DNA of 64,000 nt from Zizania palustris (GCA_019279435.1 JAAALK010000289.1:44395164-44459163), one strand, 5' to 3'. Positions 10,581 to 21,830 are shown, numbered from the stretch's first letter. A program made the numbers and translations. Notes: a model not told the origin generated them from the sequence alone.

Positions 10581-12600
10581 TGAGAAACCAAGGGTTGGTT
10601 TCGGTGTTTGTGATGAGTGATTGACAGGCTTTTACCCTCTGTTCGAAGGGTACCTCCGAAGGGTGTTCGGAGGAGGGTACCTCCGGAGGGGTTTCGGAGG
10701 TTGTATCTTCGAAGGGTGTTCGGAGGTGGTTTGGTTGCTGCAGCTGTTGCAGCAGAGTGTGCTTGTCGGAGGGGTCCGACAGTACACGATGACTGGGTGT
10801 GTACCGATGGCTTCGGTACTTTGGGCGGTACACCGGAGTGTGTACCGGAGGTTGCTAACCCGGAGAGGTCTCCGGAGTACTAGAAACACTTGTCTGTTTG
10901 TCTGTGGTGCGCAGGGACTTCGGAGGCGACGGACAGGTTCGCGGCAGGTGAACCAGGGTCAAGCGGGAGGCTTGATGCCAGGGGAGCGGGGAGCTCCATC
11001 ACGGTGGCTGCGAAGGGGGTCCGGATCGGTCCTCGGGTCGAGGTGCGCCAGGTGAAGGCAGAGAGTGCGGAGCGTGGCTCCGGGTGAAGGTACTCCGAGA
11101 CAAAGTCCTCGAAGGTGAGGCACTTCGAAGGTACTCCGGATGGAGTGACTTCGGAGTTGGTTGGAACAAGTCCTCTGCGGAGGCAAGGAATTCGAAGTGT
11201 GCTCCGGAGGGAGACATTCGAAGGTGCCCGACGAAGGTCTCAGAAGTCGAGACGCATCGAAGGCATGGTCCAGGTGAGGCTCGTCGAGGAGTGTGCTCGG
11301 GGAGAGACACTGCGACGAAGTGCTCATGGAATGCTTCATGCGGAAGCCTTGGACGAAGGAGGGACTTCGAAGGGTGGTACTCTGAAGGTGGGGCTTCGGA
11401 GTGAGGAAGGCTTCGGAGCGAGGCTAGCTCTGGAGTGAGGTTGTCTTGTGGTGCTTCGGCCTGCATGGCTTCGGTACACGGACTGACGGAGTTCGAGCTG
11501 GGTGAAGCTGCGAAGCCGTGGTGGTCCACTCCGGAGGTGTTGGTGCGAAGGCCCAAGCGCTTTGACAGCTTCGGCTCAAAACCGTCACTGTATCGGAGGC
11601 TATCTTCGGCGAAGCGAAGGCCACCAGGCTCAAGGCTTCTCGCCGAAGCTACCGCACCCTCGCGTGCGAAGGGAGGCTCCAGAAGGTCAAAGACTGCAAA
11701 GGCTGACACTGTCTGCTCTGCAAAAAGCTGACGTTGTCCCCTCTGCAAAGCTGACAGAGAAGCCTCCAGAATAAAGTTGGACTACCTTTTGTACCCCTTA
11801 GTTCTGTAGAGACAAATCCAATGTAAACCCTAGGGGTAAAGTAGTCAATTCCTTTGGGTGAACTGTGGGCTATAAATATGGGGGCTCGGTAGGTAACATT
11901 TAACACTTTGAGCATTTACTGTTGAGCTCCTGTAGCCACATACCTCGCTGTATTCATCCAGAGTTCAAATATTTTTGTGTTCCTTGTTCAAGCGGCGAAG
12001 CCCTGGTTCTTTGTGCTTTTTGCTTGAGCTCGCGTTACATACCTCGCTAGTTGTAGTGCACCGAAGCCTGTCTAGGCGAAGGTTGTTTCTGTGCGAAGTG
12101 TGTTTTTCAGCGTGCGTTCGCTCTGTGTAACTTGAGGCCAGACCTCACAGATTACTAGCGAAGCCCTGATTGAAGCCCGTTTTGCTTCTTGTGTCGAAGC
12201 CCGTAGCGAAGTCCGTTTGTGTGCGTGTAGACCTTCGTGTACGAAGCCCAGCACCAGTTGCTGCTGCCAAGTACTCGGTCGAAGTCCCCATTAGGGTGTC
12301 CACTCTTGCGAAGGGTGAAGTGCGAAGCCTGCTCGAAGCACCCTGTGTGCGGAGCCTGCACTGACTTAGCAGAGTAGATTTTCGAGGGTTGTAAGTGGAG
12401 CGAAGTCCTCTTGGCTTCGAACTTTTGCTCCTGTGAAGCCTGTGTTCGGAGCTGTCGAAGCACCTCTGAACCAGACCTTCGAAGGTTGTGTTCGAAGCCT
12501 GTTCCGCAGAAGACAGAACTGAAACCGAAGGCTAGTCATTAGCCCGACATTTTAAAAGCTCCCATTCACCCCCCCTCTGGTCGCCGTTTCCGGTCCAACA
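10581..12600 (+). repeat. 5' LTR of copy B
   Basis: Starts TGAGAAACCAAGGG and ends GGTCCAACA. It matches 19503-21522 at a constant offset of 8922 bases, with no indels seen. U3 is rich in the octamers CTTCGAAG and CTCCGGAG. U5 contains many GCGAAG/CGAAGC words. The TATA box is at 11871-11878. Confidence 0.97.
11871..11878 (+). promoter_or_regulatory. TATA box in the 5' LTR of copy B
   Basis: TATAAATA preceded by GTGGGC and followed by GGGGGCTCGG. It is conserved at the equivalent place in the 3' LTR (20793-20800) and in copy A, and is the probable start of genomic RNA synthesis a few tens of bases downstream. Confidence 0.7.
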
Positions 12601-12602
12601 AT

Positions 12603-12614
12603 TGGTATCAGAGC
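12603..12614 (+). other. Primer-binding site (initiator-Met tRNA) of copy B
   Basis: TGGTATCAGAGC begins two bases after the 5' LTR and complements the 3' end of initiator methionine tRNA. Confidence 0.95.
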
Positions 12615-12664
12615 AGGTTAAGATCACCAGTTGACCTTAACCGGTTTTGTGATCTGTTGGCGAC

Positions 12665-15127
12665 ATGGATAGAGGTAGTAAAATTCCTCTGTTCGATGGG
12701 ACAGATTTTGCATACTGGAAGGTGCGCATGGAGGCTTACTTGTTAAGCCAAGGAAATGCAATTTGGGAGATTGTGGACTCACAATACTCCATCCCTGAGA
12801 CTCGCACCTCTCAAACAGAGAAAGATCAGTATAATGCCAACTCGAAGGCAAGAAATATACTGTTCATTGGTTTGAGCCGGAGTGAGTTTGATAGGGTGCA
12901 ACACCTTAGGACTGCTAGGGAGATTTGGACAACACTCACTATTTTTCATGAGGGCTCTACTCAGATCAAGGCCAGGCGCCAAAGCACATACAATCAACAG
13001 TATCAGCTGTTTGTGCAGGCACCTGGTGAATCTATAGATGCCATGTTTTCTCGCTTTGATGCAATAGTGAGTAACTTGCGATCCAACGAGACGCTTGCTT
13101 ACAATGACCATGATAGGGCTATCAAGCTTCTCTATGCTCTTGACCGTAGCATATGGGAAGTGAAGATATCCAGTATTGAGGAGTCTGCAGGTTATGACAC
13201 ATTGACCTGTGATGAGTTTTTCAGCAAGCTGAAGTCCACAGAGATTGCCAAGGCATCTCTTGCAGTGCACAGAAGCTCTTTGCCACAACCATTGGCATTG
13301 GTTTCTAGCACTAGCCGTGGCACCACTTCAGAACCAAGCACATCTGGCACTTGTGTTCTTGCAGATGGTTTTGCTTTGTCCTCCCTGGTCTCCGTCACAA
13401 AGGAGCAGGTAGACACTTTAGATGATGATGAGCTTGCTCTCATTGCCCGGAGGTTCACCCGCTTTCATCATGAGAGACAGGATCAGAGGAGAAGTGATTT
13501 TAGTGGTTGCTATGAATGTGGCGACACCTCTCACATTAAGGCAAATTGCCCTAAGCTCAAGAAGAGAGATGAGAGTGAGCGCCCCAAATACCACAAAAAG
13601 GAGAGGAAGCCTTTTGTGAAGGGCAAGCGCGGCAAGATGGCTAAGAAAGTAGCCAAAGCCGCTTCTAGAGCATTTGTTGCTGCTCTCAGCGACATCGACA
13701 CATCCTCAACTGAGGAGTCGAGCTCTGAGGAGAAGGAGTCCCCAAGGAAGGAGGACAAGAAGGACAAGAAGGGACGAGACTTCACCGGCCTTTGCTTCAT
13801 GGCCGACAGCGATCACAGCGGCGATGAGCTTGACTCATCTGAGGTAACACTATCCTATGACCAGCTTTCAATAAAACTAGATGAACTGAATGAAGTAGTT
13901 CTAGGTCAGGATAGATTGCTTGTGCAAGCCGCTAGAGAAAGGAAAGACCTTAGACTTAGGCTAGAAACTACTTCTACTGAATATGCCATGCTTAAGTCTA
14001 AGTTTAATGATGCTGAATGTGAATCTTGTTCTGTTGTCATGGGTGAGCTTGCTCAGTTGCATTCTGTACATGCTCAAACTCTTTCTGAGCTTGAGACTGC
14101 ACAGAAGCAGCTTTTGGAGGTAGATTCTAGACCTCATGATGTTATTGATTGCATGAACTGCTCTTTATTACGCGAAAGCATTAATTTACGTGATAAGCAT
14201 GTTCATGATTTAGAGGCTAGATTGGAGAGGGTCGGTAGTTCTAAGGATGTGCAACCTGTTTGTGACACTTGCATCACCCTTAAGGACCAGCTAGGCACTG
14301 TTAGAGAGCGAGCTGAGAACCTCATGTCCGAAAATGAATACCTTCTTTCCGTGGTAAATAAATGCACTGAGGGAAAGGATAGGATGGATTTGCTCTTGGC
14401 CAAGACCAAGTTGTGTGCTGACAGAGCAGGGGTAGCTCTAGGTTTGGGTTTTGAGAGGATACCTTCAGACAGTAAGACCAAAACTGTTTTTACCTCTCCC
14501 ACTACCCTGGAGAAAGAGAGAGCTCTGTTAGACACCCCATCAGCCAAAAAGCCTACCCGACCACCAAAGAAAACCACACCTCCTGCCAAGAAAATCCCTC
14601 CCAAGAAAACCACACAGAAGAAACCCAAGGAGCCTGTGAGAGTTGCTCCTGTGACCCATGAGAGTGCCCCGAGGAGAGTTTTTCACTGTTCCTACTGTCA
14701 ACGGGCGGGTCATTTGGTTGGGTTCTGTTTTTGTCGCATCAAGGATGAGCGACGCTCTCAGGCGATGAGTTACCAGGACATGCATTGCCCATCTTTAGGT
14801 ATGCATGAGTCTGAGTTTTACTATCGTCCTGCTTTTAAGGCTCCTCGTGCTTCTCGGAGAGGTTTTGCTCCTCGAGGTGTTCACCATGTTCCATATGGTG
14901 TTAGACCTCGGGCGAGTAGCTTTGTACCTCGTCAGAGTAGGAGACCTCGCCATGCTTTTCGATCACAGCATGTAGGTAGACCTCGCACTTTGCATCATTT
15001 CGATTTTCCTGTGCGTAGACCGTCTACTTTTGCTGCGCCTACTACTCGTGTCACTCAGTGCTGGATGCCTCGTCATTTTTTCACTCACCCCAGCACTGAG
15101 CGATCGAGACATTCTTATCGTGTGTAG
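12665..15127 (+). CDS. Copia Gag of copy B, intact
   Basis: 820-residue ORF starting 51 bases after the primer-binding site. It has the Copia gag core near the N terminus, a zinc knuckle CX2CX4HX4C at about residue 282 and a second one at about residue 675, with an acidic Ser-rich stretch and a long probable coiled coil between them. The Arg-rich C terminus carries repeated RPR/RPS motifs and probably binds RNA. Gag would assemble the cytoplasmic particle and package genomic RNA. It is intact although the downstream pol is broken, so this copy could still supply Gag. The stop is TAG at 15125-15127. Confidence 0.92.
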   Translation: MDRGSKIPLFDGTDFAYWKVRMEAYLLSQGNAIWEIVDSQYSIPETRTSQTEKDQYNANSKARNILFIGLSRSEFDRVQHLRTAREIWTTLTIFHEGSTQIKARRQSTYNQQYQLFVQAPGESIDAMFSRFDAIVSNLRSNETLAYNDHDRAIKLLYALDRSIWEVKISSIEESAGYDTLTCDEFFSKLKSTEIAKASLAVHRSSLPQPLALVSSTSRGTTSEPSTSGTCVLADGFALSSLVSVTKEQVDTLDDDELALIARRFTRFHHERQDQRRSDFSGCYECGDTSHIKANCPKLKKRDESERPKYHKKERKPFVKGKRGKMAKKVAKAASRAFVAALSDIDTSSTEESSSEEKESPRKEDKKDKKGRDFTGLCFMADSDHSGDELDSSEVTLSYDQLSIKLDELNEVVLGQDRLLVQAARERKDLRLRLETTSTEYAMLKSKFNDAECESCSVVMGELAQLHSVHAQTLSELETAQKQLLEVDSRPHDVIDCMNCSLLRESINLRDKHVHDLEARLERVGSSKDVQPVCDTCITLKDQLGTVRERAENLMSENEYLLSVVNKCTEGKDRMDLLLAKTKLCADRAGVALGLGFERIPSDSKTKTVFTSPTTLEKERALLDTPSAKKPTRPPKKTTPPAKKIPPKKTTQKKPKEPVRVAPVTHESAPRRVFHCSYCQRAGHLVGFCFCRIKDERRSQAMSYQDMHCPSLGMHESEFYYRPAFKAPRASRRGFAPRGVHHVPYGVRPRASSFVPRQSRRPRHAFRSQHVGRPRTLHHFDFPVRRPSTFAAPTTRVTQCWMPRHFFTHPSTERSRHSYRV

Positions 15128-18100
15128 GTGACAGATCGAGGCTTGGAGGGCACGTGGATCATGGACTCCGGTTGTTCGCGCCACATGACCGGAGATGCAG
15201 CTTGGTTCTCCAGCCTCACCACAACCAAGCAAAGGGAACATATCACCTTCGGAAACAATCGAAGGAGTAGAGTGAAAGGTAAAGGTGCGGTAAGAATTAA
15301 CTCGAATTTCACTCTCAAAGATGTTGCTTTGGTTGAGAACCTGGGATACAATTTGCTGTCTGTATCTCAGTTGCTTGATGAGGGCTTCGAATTGCGATTC
15401 CATCGCGATACTTCGCAAGTGCTCAATTCTGATGGCATTGTGGTGTGTAAGATCTTTAGAGTTGGGAGAGTTTTTGGAGCTGATTTTTTAGAGTCATCTG
15501 GTTCTTCTCATTGTCTTGTTGCACATTCGACTTCTGAGCTTTGGAAGTGGCATAGGAGACTAGGGCATATGAGCTTTGAGTTGCTCGCTCGTCTGAGTGC
15601 CCTAGGTCTGATCCGAGGATTGCCCAAGCTCAAGTTTGAGAAGAATTTTGTTTGCGCTCCTTGTCGACATGGAAAAATGATTGCCGTTTCTCATTCGCCA
15701 GTCACCACAGTGATGACTGAACAGCCCGGAGAGCTTCTCCACATGGACACTGTAGGTCCTTCTCGGGTTAGTTCTTTAGGCGGCAAGTGGTATGTATTAG
15801 TTATTGTCGATGATTTCTCTCGCTACTCTTGGGTCTTCTTTCTTGCTAGCAAGGATGAAGTGTTTTCACACTTTCGGAGCTTGGCTTTGAGACTTTTCAC
15901 TGAACTCCCTGGTGCATTGAAATTCATTCGAAGTGATAATGGCACTGAGTTCAAAAATAGTCTCTTTGTTGACTTTTGCATGGAGGATGGCATAGAACAT
16001 CAATTTTCTGCTCCGCGGGTTCCTCAACAGAACGGTGTTGTTGAGAGGAAAAACCGCACTTTGGTTGAGATGGCTAGGACGATGCTTGATGAGCATAGGA
16101 CTCCTAGAAAATTCTGGGCTGAGGCCATGAACACAGCATGTTACATCTCAAACCGAATCTTCTTGCGCTCAATTTTAAACTTGACATCTTATGAGCTGCG
16201 TTTTGGGAGACAGCCCAAGGTTACTCATCTTCGAGTTTTTGGCTGTCGCTGCTTCATCCTAAAACGTGGTAATTTGGATAAATTTGAGTCGCGATCTTCT
16301 GACGGGATCTTTTTGGGTTACACTACACATGGTCATTCTTATCGTGTTTATAACTTGGAGACTAACACTGTCATCGAGTCATGTGATGTGACTTTTGATG
16401 AATCAACCCCCTCTGTTAGTTCTGCTTTTGAACAGGCAAATGAACACGACATGAAACAGACCTTATTCGAAGAAGAAGATCCCGAAGAATTCGAGGATGA
16501 ACCCCTACTACCCTCGACATCAACCCCCGAAGCTGACCCCGCTTCAACTACTTCGGCACGAGGTCCCGGAGCAACTACCTCGACATCGGTCATCTTGGAC
16601 CACTCCAACGCACAAGTTGAGGGGGAGACTGCATCCCGCCGCGAGGCTCCACACCATGTTCAAAGGATGCACCCTCCCGAGCAGATCATTGGTGAGCTTG
16701 ATCAAAGGGTAACTCGTTCACATGCTCATTTCATTGATTCAGCTTTTGTTGCTTCTTTCGAGCCCTTAGATGTTAGTCATGCACTTTCTGATTCTAGTTG
16801 GATCAATGCCATGCATGAAGAACTTGAAAATTTTGAGAGAAACCAAGTCTGGTCTTTAGTTGATCCTCCACCAAATGTTCATTTCATTGGAACTAAATGG
16901 ATTTTCAAAAACAAACAAGGGGAGGATGGGACTATAGTTAGAAACAAGGCTAGGCTTGTAGCTCAGGGCTTTTCTCAACTAGAAGGGATTGATTTTACTG
17001 AAACTTTTGCACCTGTTGCTCGCCTTGAGGCCATTAGGATTTTGCTTGCCTTTGCGACATCCCGGGGATTCAAACTCTATCAAATGGATGTCAAAAGTGC
17101 TTTTCTTAATGGCTTCATAGGTGAAGATGTTTATGTAAAACAACCCCTGGTTTTGAAAACCCCAAGTACCCGCATAAAGTCCTTAAACTTCATAAGGCTC
17201 TTTATGGACTCAAGCAGGCCCCTCGGGCTTGGTATGATAGACTTAAGTCTTTTCTGCTTGAGCGAGGGTATTTGATGGGCTCTGTTGATAAAACTTTGTT
17301 TACTCTCAAACATGGCAAAGATTTCCTCCTAGTTCAGATTTATGTGGATGATATCATTTTTGGTGGCTCTTCTCATGCTTTGGTTGTCGAGTTTGCAGAT
17401 ACCATGAGCAGGGAGTTTAAAATGTCCATGATGGATGAACTCACCTTTTTCCTTGGTTTGCAAATCAAGCAAAGCAAACAAGGTACTTTCGTCCACTAGA
17501 CGAAGTACACCAAGGACCTGCTCAAGAAGTTCGACATGTCCGATGCGAAGCCCCTCGCCACTCCAATGGCTACATCTATAGCATTGGATCCTGACGAAGA
17601 TGGAGAAGCCGTAGATCAGAAGGAGTTCCGGAGCATGATCGGCTCCCTCCTCTACTTGACTGCCACGAGGCCGGACATACACTTTGCAGTGTGTCTGTGC
17701 GCTCGTTTTCAGGCTTCACCACGAGCTTCGCACCGCCAAGCGGTAAAGCGCATCCTAAGGTATCTCAAACATACCCTTGAATTTGGCATATGGTATTCAG
17801 CGTCATCATCCTTATGTCTTCGAGGTTATTCTGATGCGGACTTTGCTGGGTGTAGGATTGATAGGAAGAGTACCTCTGGTACTTGTCATTTTCTGGGTAC
17901 TTCACTGGTTTGCTGGTCTTCCCGCAAACAGTCTAGTGTTGCACAATCGACGGCTGAGGCCGAGTATGTTGCTGCAGCTAGCTGTTGCTCTCAGATTTTG
18001 TGGATGGTTTCCACTTTGCGGGATTTTGGGTTAGATTATAAGAGTGTTCCACTTTTCCGTGATAACACTAGCGCTATTTGTATTGCAAACAACCCAGTTC

Positions 18101-18294
18101 AGCACTCCAGAACCAAACACATTGATGTACGATATCATTTTCTCAGAGATCACAATGAGAAGGGTGATATTGAACTTCAATATGTTGATACCCAACACCA
18201 GCTTGCCGACATTTTTACAAAACCCCTCGATGCTTCTCGATTTGCTTACTTGCGTGGGGAACTTGGCATTTGTCACCCTTACGGCATTTTGTGA
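15128..18294 (+). pseudogene. Copia Pol polyprotein of copy B, broken by a frameshift and a nonsense codon
   Basis: Continues in the gag frame after the TAG. Protease (MDSGCSRHMTG), the HHCC region, the integrase D-D-E residues (MDTVGP, RSDNGTEF, QQNGVVERK) and the start of RT are in frame to about 17143. One C is missing from the C-run at 17144-17147 compared with copy A, so the frame moves by one base and runs on in nonsense to 17275. In the shifted frame RT resumes (YVDDIIFGG) but meets TAG at 17497-17499, where copy A has CAG. The same frame then continues through RNase H (SDADFAGCRIDRKSTSG, AEAEYVAA) to the TGA at 18292-18294. Protease and integrase could be made, but full-length RT-RNase H could not. 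Confidence 0.92.
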
Positions 18295-19176
18295 GGGGGA
18301 GCAGTTTTAGATGGATGTGCATTTGCTAATTGTGTTGAAATTGCATTTACATCTTTTGCACTTATATGCCTATCTATAATTCATGAAATCGTGTCAGCTC
18401 AGCTCTCTTTAATTTATCTGAAACATTCATGTGCATGATGCTTTCTTTTGAAAATCAAATCGTGCTCACTGCTTAGTCTTGAATCTAGCATGTTTAGGCA
18501 GGACTGCTTTAGCTATCTTTTATCTGCTTGATAGCAAGACACTGTTCTTTGGATGCTAAAAATTGCAACTTGAAAAATTGTTCTACATTTTCATGGATAT
18601 TCATAAAGTGCCAAACAATTGGTTCACTCAGTTAAAATCAACATTTCCATGATTTGCATGATTTAAGTGACAAGATCCAGGTGGGTTTGTTTGTCGCACT
18701 ACTCTATTCTAGACTGCTTTCCATTGCACATTGGTCTGAACTGGAATAGTGTAGTGTATGCCAAAATCATTGCCTTAAGCTTCTTATGGTTTTCATGCCT
18801 AGGCTTGGCCTGATTGGAAAGTATAAGGTGGACAAACAAATAACCCCTGACACTAAGAAAAGAACAACAAAATTCATTGATTCTCACGATTGCTTTTCAT
18901 GCTCCATTTGAACTGGACTTGTCTGTCTAGAGTAGAATTTGACTAGCTTTGCGCAGTCCTTGCTTTTACTTGTCTAATTTCTTTGACTAAGTGGTGATGC
19001 GTTTATTTCAAAAATGGTCAGATCACATGCTTCATCATGTTTTTAGAGAATATTAATTTGAGCTGAGCCCATGATCATTGGTGTTATTGTTGGCATATTT
19101 TTGCTTCATATGTCTTTGCAATTCTGCTCATTTCAAAGCTTTGCATCGTTTACATGCTCCTTGATGCTTGCATTGC
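18295..19176 (+). other. Noncoding 3' region of copy B; no envelope-like ORF
   Basis: Some Sireviruses carry an envelope-like ORF between pol and the 3' LTR. Here the sequence is T-rich with stops in all frames. The longest frame is 64 codons (19071-19265) without a recognisable motif. I see no env-like gene. Confidence 0.7.
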
Positions 19177-19502
19177 CAAAGGGGGAGAAATTCCTAAAGG
19201 GGAGAGACTTGCTTCGTTCTCTGCTGCAAGAGGGCATAATTTCAAAAGGGGGAGAAAACGCTTGACATAAAGGCTTTTTGTTGCCAAAGGGGGAAAACTT
19301 AACTCAGGGGGAGTTTTTATCTTGAGAAAGGGGAGATTTGCCGAAGGGGCTTTTGACTCTTTTGAAAACGGGGGAGGAAAATTCTTTTGTCAAGTGACAT
19401 GATTTGGCTCTTTTCTGAGTTTTTATGATCACTTGTGTGCTGAAAGTTTTTAATTTTCTTGGATTTAAAGTTGGTTGTCAATGCACTCATCAAGGGGGAG
19501 AT
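19177..19502 (+). repeat. Array of polypurine tracts before the 3' LTR of copy B
   Basis: Purine runs built on AAAGGGGGAGAAA occur at about 19177, 19196, 19244, 19285, 19306, 19327, 19368 and finally 19492-19500, two bases before the 3' LTR. The last one is the functional primer site for plus-strand DNA synthesis. Multiplied polypurine tracts upstream of the 3' LTR are a published hallmark of Sireviruses, which supports the lineage call. Confidence 0.85.
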
Positions 19503-21522
19503 TGAGAAACCAAGGGTTGGTTTCGGTGTTTGTGATGAGTGATTGACAGGCTTTTACCCTCTGTTCGAAGGGTACCTCCGAAGGGTGTTCGGAGGAGGGT
19601 ACCTCCAGAGGGGTTTCGGAGGTTGTACCTCCGAAGGGTGTTCGGAGGTGGTTTGGTTGCTGCAGCTGTTGCAGCGGAGTGTGCTTGTCGGAGGGGTTCG
19701 ACAGTACACGATGACTGGGTGTGTACCGATGGCTTTGGTACTTTGGGCGGTACACCGGAGTGTGTACCGGAGGTTGCTAACCCGGAGAGGTCTCCGAAGT
19801 ACTGGAAACACTTGTCTGTTTGTCTGTGGTGCGCAGGGACTTCGGAGGCGATGGATAGGTTCGCGGTAGGTGAACCAGGGTCAAGCGGGAGGCTTGATGC
19901 CAGGGGAGCGGGGAGCTCCGTCACGGTGGCTGCGAAGGGGGTCCGGGTCGGTCCTCGGGTCGAGGTGCGCCAGGTGAAGGCAGAGAGTGCGGAGCGTGGC
20001 TCCGGGTGAAGGTACTCCGAGACAAAGTCCTCGGAGGTGAGGCACTTCGAAGGTACTCCGGATGGAGTGACTTCGGAGTTGATTGGAACAAGTCCTCTGC
20101 GGAGGCAAGGAATTCGAAGTGTGCTCCGGAGGGAGACATTCGAAGGTGCCCGACGAAGGTCTCAGAAGTCGAGACGCATCGAAGGCATGGTCCGGGTGAG
20201 GCTCGTCGAGGAGTGTGCTCGGGGAGAGACACTGCGACGAAGTGCTCATGGAATGCTTCATGCGGAGGCCTTGGACGAAGGAGGGACTTCGAAGGGTGGT
20301 ACTCCGAAGGTGGGGCTTCGGAGTGAGGAAGGCTTCAGAGCGAGGCTAGCTCTGGAGTGAGGTTGTCTTGTGGTGCTTCGGCCTGCATGGCTTCGGTACA
20401 CGGACTGACGGAGTTTGAGCTGGGTGAAGCTGCGAAGCCGTGGTGGTCCACTCCGGAGGTGTTGGTGCGAAGGCCCAAGGGCTTTGACGGCTTCGGCTCA
20501 AAACCGTCACTGTATCGGAGGCTATCTTCGGCGAAGCGAAGGCCACCAGGCTCAAGGCTTCTCGCCGAAGCTACCGCACCCTCGCGTGCGAAGGGAGGCT
20601 CCAGAAGGTCAAAGACTACAAAGGCTGACACTGTCTGCTCTGCAAAAAGCTGACGTTGTCCCCTCTGCAAAGCTGACAGAGAAGCCTCCAGAATAAAGTT
20701 GGACTACCTTTTGTACCCCTTAGTTCTGTAGAGACAAATCCAATGTAAACCCTAGGGGTAAAGTAGTCAATTCCTTTGGGTGAACTGTGGGCTATAAATA
20801 TGGGGGCTCGGTAGGTAACATTTAACACTTTGAGCATTTACTGTTGAGCTCCTGTAGCCACATACCTCGCTGTATTCATCCAGAGTTCAAATATTTTTGT
20901 GTTCCTTGTTCAAGCGGCGAAGCCCTGCTTCTTTGTGCTTTTTGCTTGAGCTCGCGTTACATACCTCGCTAGTTGTAGTGCACCGAAGCCTGTCTAGGCG
21001 AAGGTTGTTTCTGTGCGAAGTGTGTTTTTCAGCGTGCGTTCGCTCTGTGTAACTTGAGGCCAGACCTCACAGATTACTAGCGAAGCCCTGATTGAAGCCC
21101 GTTTTGCTTCTTGTGTCGAAGCCCGTAGCGAAGTCCGTTTGTGTGCGTGTGGACCTTCGTGTACGAAGCCCAGCACCAGTTGCTGCTGCCAAGTACTCGG
21201 TCGAAGTCCCCAGTAGGGTGTCCACTCTTGCGAAGGGTGAAGTGCGAAGCCTGCTCGAAGCATCCTGTGTGCGGAGCCTGCACTGACTTAGCAGAGTAGA
21301 TTTTCGAGGGTTGTAAGTGGAGCGAAGTACTCTTGGCTTCGAACTTTTGCTCCTGCGAAGCCTGTGTTCGGAGCTGTCGAAGCACCTCCGAACCAGACCT
21401 TCGAAGGTTGTGTTCGAAGCTTGTTCCGCAGAAGACAGAACTGAAACCGAAGGCTAGTCATTAGCCCGAAATTTTAAAAGCTCCCATTCACCCCCCCTCT
21501 GGTCGCCGTTTCCGGTCCAACA
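19503..21522 (+). repeat. 3' LTR of copy B
   Basis: A 2020-bp repeat of 10581-12600 with about 32 substitutions and no gaps seen by eye. It ends GGTCCAACA and is followed by the target duplication. Confidence 0.97.
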
Positions 21523-21527
21523 ATCTC
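21523..21527 (+). repeat. Target-site duplication ATCTC, right copy
   Basis: Matches 10576-10580 exactly and closes the copy B insertion. Confidence 0.95.
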
Positions 21528-21559
21528 ACTTTATAATTTTCCAGCATGATCGAAACTTC

Positions 21560-21830
21560 TGGTTCAGCTCGAAACTTCCAAAAACATCGTTTTGTTTATG
21601 AGTTTTTATTGGCCCGAGACTTCCGAATAAGTCGTTATGTACCGATTTATTTTTTTTTTCGGAACTTCCAAAAAAGTCATTATATATTGATTTATTTTCT
21701 GTCCTAAAACTTTTGGCTTTACTTGGAACTTCCAAAAAAAGTCATTTTGTATATAATTTATTTTAGCCCGGAACTTGTAAAAAAGCTATTTTGTTTGATT
21801 TTATTTCCTAGTCCCAAACTTCCGAATTGA
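21560..21830 (+). repeat. Degenerate tandem repeat with core GGAACTTCCAAAAAAGTC
   Basis: About six units of roughly 45-63 bp share a core GRAACTTCCRAAAAAGTCRTTWTGT and a T-rich tail (cores near 21569, 21615, 21661, 21724, 21769 and 21815). The repeats lie directly outside copy B. The following AT-rich sequence up to about 22240 resembles LTR or other element debris and has no gene I recognise. Confidence 0.5.

Larger units (their letters stand above)
10581..21522 (+). mobile_element. Sirevirus-type Ty1/Copia retrotransposon, copy B, full length (10942 bp)
   Basis: A complete element: 5' LTR 10581-12600, primer-binding site, gag, pol, a noncoding 3' region with repeated polypurine tracts, and 3' LTR 19503-21522, flanked by ATCTC on both sides. 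The two LTRs are each 2020 bp and align without gaps. I count about 32 base differences by eye (about 1.6 percent), most of them transitions. With the commonly used grass LTR rate of 1.3e-8 per site per year this gives an insertion age of roughly 0.6 million years. It is not autonomous now because pol has two lesions. Confidence 0.95.

Noticed and set aside
12603..12614. tRNA-like match (initiator Met)
   Set aside because: Only the 3'-end complement is present; it is the primer-binding site, not a tRNA gene.
19071..19265. 64-codon ORF in the Sirevirus 3' region as a possible env-like gene
   Set aside because: Too short, no signal for an envelope-like protein, and it runs into the polypurine array.
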